A stretch of 33,545 nucleotides of DNA from Mitsuaria sp. WAJ17 (GTDB taxonomy: Bacteria; Pseudomonadota; Gammaproteobacteria; Burkholderiales; Burkholderiaceae_C), in the NCBI RefSeq assembly GCF_014174515.1, contig NZ_JACJUG010000038.1, forward strand, positions 1 to 33,545, read 5' to 3'. The notes below the pieces were generated by a model that did no database searches, was not told the origin of the DNA, and saw only the letters and a program-made list of their open reading frames with translations. Positions 1 to 5,210 of this stretch are shown in pieces (the stretch's first letter is position 1; every line of letters begins with the position of its first letter). The position numbers were made by a program, and so were the translations under genes.

Positions 1-157
1 CGCCGACCAGCAGAACCCATCAGGGACAGCGAGCTCGTCTCGCATCTGAAGTCCGAATGTACGGGTGCAATCTTTTCTTCGTGCGGCAGTGAACTGGAAG
101 CTTGGCAAACGGGGGCGTCCATGTACGGCCGGCGAGCCCTCCTTGACGCCCGCGACG

Positions 158-739
158 TCAGCGCAGCTTGCGGATTGCCATGTTGGCCGCGTTGATCCCG
201 AAGCCCGTCGGGTCGAACGGGCCGCCCCACCAGGACCAATACTCGGCATGCTGCTCGTGCCGCGGGTCACGCATGGCCCGCAGGAAGTCCATGTAGCCCG
301 GTGGGCCGCCGACGTCCTCCGGTGGGCATGCGTTCTCGCCGGCCAGGCACATCGGCCAGTCGTTGCAGCCTTCCTGGATCGGCAGCCGCTCCTCGACCGT
401 GATGCGATGATCCCACCCGTCGCCGAAGTCGTAGCTGTACATGAACTCGTTGACCTGTTCGCCCAGCACGGCACCGACAGTGAACTTGCGCTCGTCTCGC
501 ATGTCTCCACTGCCCGCCCATTCGTCGTCCGGGATGCCGTAGCGTTGCTGCTCGATGTGCCAGTCGTGCAGATGGCTGTTGGTCCAGCCCATGGCGGCCT
601 GCACGACGCGGTCGAGCTTGGCAAGCTTGATGGTGTCTGGTACGAGGATGCGTCGCCAGATCAGAGGTTCGATGTGCTGCAGCTCGATGCGCAGCTGGTA
701 GGCGATGCGGGGCAGGGCGCGCTTGAACTTGGTGCTCAT
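158..739 (-). CDS. Plasmid pRiA4b ORF-3-like protein
   Basis: A protein of about 193 aa whose start (ending MSTKFKRALPRIAYQLRIEL) and central motif DFGDGWDH match the pRiA4b ORF-3 / IS1096 TnpR-like family. Family hallmarks seen are LQHIEPLIWRR near the N-terminus, HLHDWHI, and the Y-x-YDFGDGWDH core at roughly residues 100-110. The biochemical role of the family is not established; members are often carried by mobile elements. I chose the ATG at 739 because homology begins right after it, but an in-frame ATG at 769 is possible and neither has a clear ribosome binding site. An IS66 transposase remnant lies just upstream on the same strand, which suggests both came in on one element. Family assignment is firm; function is unknown. 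Confidence 0.75.
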   Translation of the reverse strand: MSTKFKRALPRIAYQLRIELQHIEPLIWRRILVPDTIKLAKLDRVVQAAMGWTNSHLHDWHIEQQRYGIPDDEWAGSGDMRDERKFTVGAVLGEQVNEFMYSYDFGDGWDHRITVEERLPIQEGCNDWPMCLAGENACPPEDVGGPPGYMDFLRAMRDPRHEQHAEYWSWWGGPFDPTGFGINAANMAIRKLR

Positions 740-822
740 GCGCCCAGTGTCGCAGCGCCAGCTTGCCATCGGTGCGGCAGTAGTTCGCCGATGCGGCTGT
801 GTGGCGCGGTCGGCAGCCGCCT

Positions 823-1011
823 CTGCCGCTCCAGCGCAATGACGCGGATGAGGGGCTTCACCCAGCTGTTGATGGGCAGGTCACCGTCGTCGAGATAGCG
901 TGTCAGCGTCATCCATCGTTTGAGGCTGTAGTCGATGGCCCGCGCGGCGGCCGAACCGTCAGGATCACGCTGACGCGGCTGTCACGGCCACTGATGCAGC
1001 GCGTCCGCCAT
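823..1011 (-). pseudogene. IS66-family transposase (TnpC) C-terminal remnant
   Basis: Reading the minus strand downward from 1011 gives MADALHQW, then a stop, then DGSAAARAIDYSLKRWMTLT followed by RYLDDGDLPINNSWV. This is the conserved C-terminal block of IS66 TnpC, where RYLDDG-x-x-PIDNN-x-VE is typical. The first part is interrupted by an in-frame TGA. The match ends near ALERQ at about 823, before the usual GSLRAGQRAA tail. What is seen is therefore a fragment of roughly 60 codons with a stop and degraded ends, not a working transposase. It lies about 80 bases upstream of the pRiA4b ORF-3-like gene on the same strand. Confidence 0.7.
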
Positions 1012-1267
1012 CCCGCGCTACACACATCTCATGTGCCAGGTCGAGCGGGACAAATGGGTTAGGCATGGTCACGAACCGGAATTCCTGACAATTCACGGCT
1101 TGAGCGGAGGGGCGGACTTCGTCATACGTCATGGCGCCGAGACGGGCATCATGACCTACGAGGTCATCGGCCACATCTGCGAGCGCTCGAAGGACAATGA
1201 CCGGCTATGCATTCGGCTGGCGCGGGTATTGCAGCTCTGAGCCGGTTCGAGCATCACTAGCTCCGCG
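1012..1267. other. Stretch with no gene I can support
   Basis: Between the IS66 remnant and the end of the ATPase gene there are about 256 bases. A short plus-strand reading frame of 69 codons (1031-1240) is open, but it has no recognisable family, no ribosome binding site and no supporting context. I see no terminator hairpin with a T-run behind the ATPase stop. Confidence 0.4.
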
Positions 1268-2986
1268 TCACGATTCGGTATCTGCTTCGATGTTAGCGAG
1301 GCGTGTCCGAGCGGCTTCGATGTACCGAAACATCTGAGGGGCCAGTTTCCCGAACTCTTCCCGAGACAGGATGCGCCCTCCTTCCGGAAATGGGACAACC
1401 TTGTCAGCCTCGAACTCCTTCGCTTCTTCCTCATGGGCAAGGATGACCTGCGCATTCTTGGGTGCTGTTGCGGCTATGGAGGTAAGAAGTACCTGCAGGT
1501 GCTTCCGGTCTTGCGCCCCCTGGTTTGGCGAGTCGACCACTAAGGGCGACGGGAGCAGCTGGCCTCGTTCAATGGTCCTCCACAGCGCAGCGTAGTAGGC
1601 GATGGTCGCGCGAGCTCGCCGACTGCCTGAAGAGTAGGGCCGCTTGTCGATGCGCCACTTTTCAATGTCTTCCGGCCTGTCAGCATCCAGCTCGACGATG
1701 GTGCTCTGGAAGTGACCTCGGAAGGCCGCAAGTGCTTCTTCCGGGTCGTGTGATTTTGTCAGCTGCTTCAGTTCGCTCTTGATGTCGCGTAGCGACAGCG
1801 AGTGCGCGCCAAGTTCCTCTGCGACCGCGTTCTCTTCAGCGGCCAGTTGCTCGTCTGCGACGAAGGCGCTGCGGCTCTTCAAAAAATCGTCGAACGTATG
1901 CCTTCCGCGCTTTGTCGCCAGCAGGCCTTGCAGACGTGCGTAGTTCTCCTTTAGGCCAACCGCCTTGCGACGGTTGCGTTCAAGCCGCTGCCGCGTCGAT
2001 TCGAGCATGCCTTCCAGGCGACCCTTAAGAACCACCAATTCGCGTGCATCTTCGGCCAGCCCCAAGAATGTGTGGAACGAATCGTCGTGCTCGGCGTGGC
2101 ATGTCGGGCACACGAAACGGTGCTCGGTCGTGGAGACGTCAGCAGCAAACCTGAAGTCTGCCGCGTGTTCCTTCAGCGCGGCCTCCGACAGCCGAATCTG
2201 TTGCGTAAGCGCAGCCTCGGCGTCCTGGTCCTCAACAATCGCGCGACGTAGGTCGTCCTGCGATTTCGAGAGGTCGGCCAGCTGCGTCGTGAGTTCACGG
2301 ACCTCCGCCTGGAACTCTCGCTCAGAAATCTTGATCGGGATGGTCTTCAAGTTCTTCTTCAGCCGCGCACGTGTTCGCTGAAGGGTGCCCAGCTCCACCT
2401 TGAGGTCAGACTCCTTCGACTTGACCGCCTGTTCGTTGGCCTTGAGTTCAAAGTACCGCAACGGCCGCACTTGGGCGAAATACTCCAGCGTCGGAGCCGC
2501 CGGCGACATGAACTGCTTCAACCCTTCAAACGTCTCCCAGCCCTTCTCGAATGACCCGTCTTGGTTTATGAAGAAGGGGAGAAAGTAGGTGGATGGCGAT
2601 GCGTGACGGAAGCGACCGTCGCGGTCGACCAGGTTGAGCTTGTAGCCAGTCGCCTCGGCGAAGAGCTGGTTCCACGCGAGGCTGGAGGTCGCCGCGTCGA
2701 CCAACTGGTCCTGCCTGAACAAGGCTCGCAAGTCCTCCCGACGGACTGCTGTGAAGGCCGCTCCATCGACTTCGAAGTCGACGGCGACGATGGCGGCGTA
2801 GTCCCAGCCAGGAAGGACGCCGAGTGGTTCAGCGTCGAACGCTCGGAAGACTGATTTCAGGACCGCCGACTTCCCCGCTCCGTTCGGGCCCCACAACAGG
2901 GTCTTGTGGCGATGGAACTCCAGCTCCATTGCTGCTTGCTCGCTCTCGGAGCAGATTCTGAGTCGTTTGAATAGCAAGCTTGACAT
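1268..2986 (-). CDS. Zinc-hook SMC/ABC-like ATPase of a two-gene defence module
   Basis: A 572-aa ATPase, probably the sensor/motor of an anti-phage system. Visible parts in order are: Walker A GPNGAGKS at 33-40; the segment FFINQDGSFEKGW at 138-150, which I recall as typical of this ATPase class; a predicted coiled coil at about 180-275; a zinc-hook CPTC at 293-296; a second coiled coil at about 315-415; an ABC-signature-like SSGSRRARA at 452-460; and Walker B-like PLVVDSPNQ at 481-489. The arrangement is that of a short Rad50/SMC-like protein, as in Lamassu LmuB and ABC-three-component ATPases. It starts 27 nt after the nuclease stop, with GGAAG seven bases before the ATG, so the two are co-transcribed. 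The catalytic Glu usually following Walker B is not obvious; the motif reads DSPNQ. Phage defence is inferred from architecture. Confidence 0.85.
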   Translation of the reverse strand: MSSLLFKRLRICSESEQAAMELEFHRHKTLLWGPNGAGKSAVLKSVFRAFDAEPLGVLPGWDYAAIVAVDFEVDGAAFTAVRREDLRALFRQDQLVDAATSSLAWNQLFAEATGYKLNLVDRDGRFRHASPSTYFLPFFINQDGSFEKGWETFEGLKQFMSPAAPTLEYFAQVRPLRYFELKANEQAVKSKESDLKVELGTLQRTRARLKKNLKTIPIKISEREFQAEVRELTTQLADLSKSQDDLRRAIVEDQDAEAALTQQIRLSEAALKEHAADFRFAADVSTTEHRFVCPTCHAEHDDSFHTFLGLAEDARELVVLKGRLEGMLESTRQRLERNRRKAVGLKENYARLQGLLATKRGRHTFDDFLKSRSAFVADEQLAAEENAVAEELGAHSLSLRDIKSELKQLTKSHDPEEALAAFRGHFQSTIVELDADRPEDIEKWRIDKRPYSSGSRRARATIAYYAALWRTIERGQLLPSPLVVDSPNQGAQDRKHLQVLLTSIAATAPKNAQVILAHEEEAKEFEADKVVPFPEGGRILSREEFGKLAPQMFRYIEAARTRLANIEADTES

Positions 2987-3013
2987 TTGATGGCTTCCGC
3001 AAGGCGCGAAGAA

Positions 3014-4141
3014 CTAGGCGGGGATTTGGCTTAGGTCCCATTCGGTCATCTCGAATATAGAAAGCGCTCTTATTTCATCCAGGGACAAATCGCACCGCTC
3101 ATCGGTGAGGAGTACACAAGCCGTCTCGAAGCGTTGTTGGTCTGACCAGGCTTGCGCATCGGCCACTTCGAACATGTGCCGCAACACGTCCTTGGTGTTC
3201 CAGCGGCTGGCCTCACCTACAAGGACTTTCTCGCGGGCGCAGCGGGTCAGTGCGTTCATCGCCCGAATGCAGTCGCCATTGCGCCAGTCCTTGCTTATCT
3301 TGTCGAAAAGCTTGGTGCGCGCTGACGCACGGTCTGGAATTGTCTTGAGGTCCTCCACTGCCTTCTGAAACCGCGCTCGGGTGAAGCCGCGGCGGCCGAC
3401 GATCTCGTCCCAGTTGGCGCACTTCTCGGTGCGACGGGCGGTTTTCTTGAGCTGGACATAGAGCGTGTCCACCAGCGACGCAGCCTGGCCGGCATGCTCA
3501 GGAGCCACGGTGCTTAGGAAGTCCAGCATGACGCCATTGGCATGCCGCTGCATGTCGTTTATGGCAATCGCTTCGCTTCGGAGTTCGACAGTGCTCAGGT
3601 CGATCTCGTCGGGGCTCACGCCTTCAGCGGTGGCAATGGCGGCTTTCAGCTTGATCGCATGTTCTTCGTCGAGCTTGTCTAGACTGATACGCGTGTCGTT
3701 GACTGAACTCTGACCTGTCGCCAGCGCCACATCGAACTTGGCATTCGTGATGAAGGCGCCCCTGCTCTGGGTGTTCTTCACCGTTCGAACGTGACGCAGG
3801 AGCTTCCAGATGGGCTTGTCGGACTTGGGATTCTTGGCTTTGCCGGACTGGCCAGTTAGGGTCAGCGGCGTCCAGTAGCCGTCTTCCTTCTTCTTGAGCT
3901 GGTAGAGCTGGACGCTGGTCGGCGCAGTACAGGAGTCGAACTCAGCGACGTCCTGCATGTACTCGCAAACGAAGAGGTAGTCAGTGAGCTTGGCTTGCTC
4001 GAGTTCCGTGACTCTCTGGATGACCCAGAAGGCAGCGAAGTCGTGTCCCTTGCCACCATGGGCGCCGCCGAAGTCATGTAAGGCGTCATCGGCCTCTATG
4101 ACCTCAAATTCCTGCAATGCGGAACTGGCTCCCTCTGGCAT
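3014..4141 (-). CDS. DUF4297/Cap4-like dsDNA nuclease
   Basis: A 375-aa protein that is the probable effector nuclease of the operon. Its N-terminal ~90 residues fit the DUF4297 (Cap4-type, PD-(D/E)xK) nuclease domain: GGKGHDFAAFWVIQR at 29-43, then LFVCEYMQDVAEFD at 56-69, and the QLKKK end of the core at 81-85. E60, D64 and Q81-x-K83 are the likely metal-site residues. The remaining ~280 aa are helical and unrecognised, and may contact the ATPase or a ligand. I chose the ATG at 4141 because GGGAGG lies seven bases upstream; a longer frame to 4252 exists but adds residues unlike the family. It is first in the operon, with the ATPase 27 nt downstream. Known relatives kill or block infected cells by cutting DNA; that activity here is inference. 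Confidence 0.8.
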   Translation of the reverse strand: MPEGASSALQEFEVIEADDALHDFGGAHGGKGHDFAAFWVIQRVTELEQAKLTDYLFVCEYMQDVAEFDSCTAPTSVQLYQLKKKEDGYWTPLTLTGQSGKAKNPKSDKPIWKLLRHVRTVKNTQSRGAFITNAKFDVALATGQSSVNDTRISLDKLDEEHAIKLKAAIATAEGVSPDEIDLSTVELRSEAIAINDMQRHANGVMLDFLSTVAPEHAGQAASLVDTLYVQLKKTARRTEKCANWDEIVGRRGFTRARFQKAVEDLKTIPDRASARTKLFDKISKDWRNGDCIRAMNALTRCAREKVLVGEASRWNTKDVLRHMFEVADAQAWSDQQRFETACVLLTDERCDLSLDEIRALSIFEMTEWDLSQIPA

Positions 4142-4161
4142 CTGTGCGCCTCCCGCCAAGA

Positions 4162-4189
4162 ATTGTAACCGCGTGCGTCGCGCCTCCAA
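4162..4189 (-). promoter_or_regulatory. Candidate promoter of the nuclease-ATPase operon
   Basis: On the minus strand TTGGAG (4184-4189) and TACAAT (4162-4167) are separated by 16 bases, just upstream of the GGGAGG ribosome binding site and the ATG at 4141. The -10 is a five-of-six match; the -35 is weak. It would give a very short leader, so the true promoter could lie further up, near TATAGC around 4214-4219. Confidence 0.3.
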
Positions 4190-4324
4190 CTGCGCATGTG
4201 GGCCGGTCGAGGCCCTAGCTATACAGCGGTGTACGTCGCCCGTCGTTCGCATGACGTACGACGATGCATCGACCCAAGGTCTGTGTGCGGTGCCCAGGGC
4301 GCAGCGTCACCGCTGCACAAGGTG

Positions 4325-4523
4325 CTTTCATGTTATGCGGCCATTCAAACTGGAACTTTCACGGTTAAGGGCCAAACGCTTTCACCGGAAGAGGTCACCG
4401 CCCTCACTGCTTCATAGAGGCGCGACTTTCACGTTATGCGGCCGCGCACATGAGGTGTGCGCGGCCCCATAAGGTGAAAGCTTGGCCCCATAACCTGAAA
4501 GTTCTGGACCCATAAGTTGAAAG
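4325..4523. repeat. Seven-copy 18-bp repeat cluster in head-to-head orientation
   Basis: Seven copies of a motif close to CTTTCA-nn-TTATG-s-GGCC are visible. Forward copies are at 4325-4342, 4356-4373, 4379-4396 (degenerate) and 4426-4443. Reverse copies are at 4463-4480, 4484-4501 and 4506-4523. The reverse copies are spaced 21 and 22 bases apart, about two helical turns, so they would sit on the same DNA face. No gene lies in this stretch. The layout resembles the multi-site ends that recombinases bind, for example those of tyrosine-recombinase elements such as RIT, but no recombinase gene is in the window and the assignment is inference. Confidence 0.8.
4426..4480. repeat. Long inverted repeat (25-bp arms, 5-base loop)
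   Basis: Arms 4426-4450 and 4456-4480 pair at 23 of 25 positions around the loop TGAGG (4451-4455). The arms contain one forward and one reverse copy of the 18-bp repeat, joined by a GC-rich extension (GCGCACA / TGTGCGC) that the other copies lack. It could form a DNA cruciform or a strong RNA hairpin. No T-run follows on either strand, so it is not a standard terminator. Confidence 0.85.
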
Positions 4524-4600
4524 CGACGGGTGGCGTTCAATGCCTCTCGCGTCAGACGTAGAAGCGGATCCTTCAGGATTCAAACGCTTCGGCTATGCAG

Positions 4601-4630
4601 CAGCCCCGGTGATCCGGGGCTGTTTTTTTT
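4601..4630 (+). terminator. Strong Rho-independent terminator without an obvious gene
   Basis: CAGCCCCGG (4601-4609) pairs perfectly with CCGGGGCTG (4614-4622) around the loop TGAT, and eight T residues follow directly (4623-4630). It works on the plus strand. There is no plus-strand gene upstream for over 1 kb that I can support, so it is an orphan and may have belonged to a gene lost when the island rearranged. Confidence 0.85.
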
Positions 4631-4714
4631 GCCAATTGGCACTCACGAATAGAACGCCTACCTTTTGAGTCGCGTCCTATGATGCGACGCGATCCGTGCA
4701 GCATTCAGACCACC

Positions 4715-5167
4715 ATGCCCTTACGAGCAGTCAGTGACATAGGAGTCTTTCAGGCCTTTGAGTACGATGAAGCTCGGTGGGCCGAGCTGCGAGGGAGCTA
4801 TAAGGCGCTGGGACTGCACATGCCCTGCTGCGAAAGTATGGCGATTCCAAAGACCAGCGCCCTCGGGAACTACTTCTTTGCGCACGCCCGCAAGGGCGAC
4901 TGCACGACCGCCCCCGAGAGCCCTGAGCATCTCTACTGCAAGAGTCTCATCGCTCAGGCCGCCAAGAGAGCGGGCTGGGTCGTCACCACTGAGCGAATTG
5001 GAAACTGCCCAGCCGGAGAGTCCTGGATTGCTGATGTTTTCTGTGAGCGAGCTTCGGCCAAGATTGCTTTTGAGGTGCAGATGTCTCCTCAGGCGAGGAC
5101 AGCGAGTTCGTCGAAGGTGCTTTTCATCGGGCGGGGGGCAGGCGGGAATGAGGCGAAGTGTGCATGA
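4715..5167 (+). pseudogene. CoiA-like competence-family protein, 3' truncated
   Basis: About 150 aa starting MPLRAVSDIGVFQAFEYDEA. Homology to the proteobacterial CoiA-like family (nuclease-like proteins named after a competence protein) runs through MPCCESMAIPKTSALGNYFF, the cysteine-bearing FAHARKGDC and SPEHLYCKSLIAQAAKRAGW up to ADVFCERASAKIAFEVQMSP. Family members continue for a further 100 or more residues after this EVQ-S-Q motif. Here the frame switches at about 5,093 to ARTASSSKVLF and stops at 5167, with no family character. The protein therefore lacks its C-terminal part and is probably inactive. I chose the ATG at 4715 because known relatives begin MPLRA; ATGs at 4679 and 4682 are also in frame. 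The break coincides with the right edge of the lower-GC island. Confidence 0.65.
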
Positions 5168-5210
5168 TAGGAGTCGGGCGCCCCCGCGCGACCTCGCCGC
5201 GCACCCGCGC

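Noticed and set aside
1031..1240. Small plus-strand frame of 69 codons between the IS66 remnant and the ATPase gene
   Set aside because: No ribosome binding site, no recognised family and no conserved context; kept only as a note in the gap entry.
4325..4523. Possible CRISPR array
   Set aside because: Copies are in both orientations, spacers are only 3-5 bases on the reverse side and irregular on the forward side, and no cas gene is near.
4555..4600. Possible tRNA 3' end used as an attachment site just before the terminator
   Set aside because: GGATTCAAACG looks faintly like a T-arm, but no matching stems or acceptor end can be drawn.
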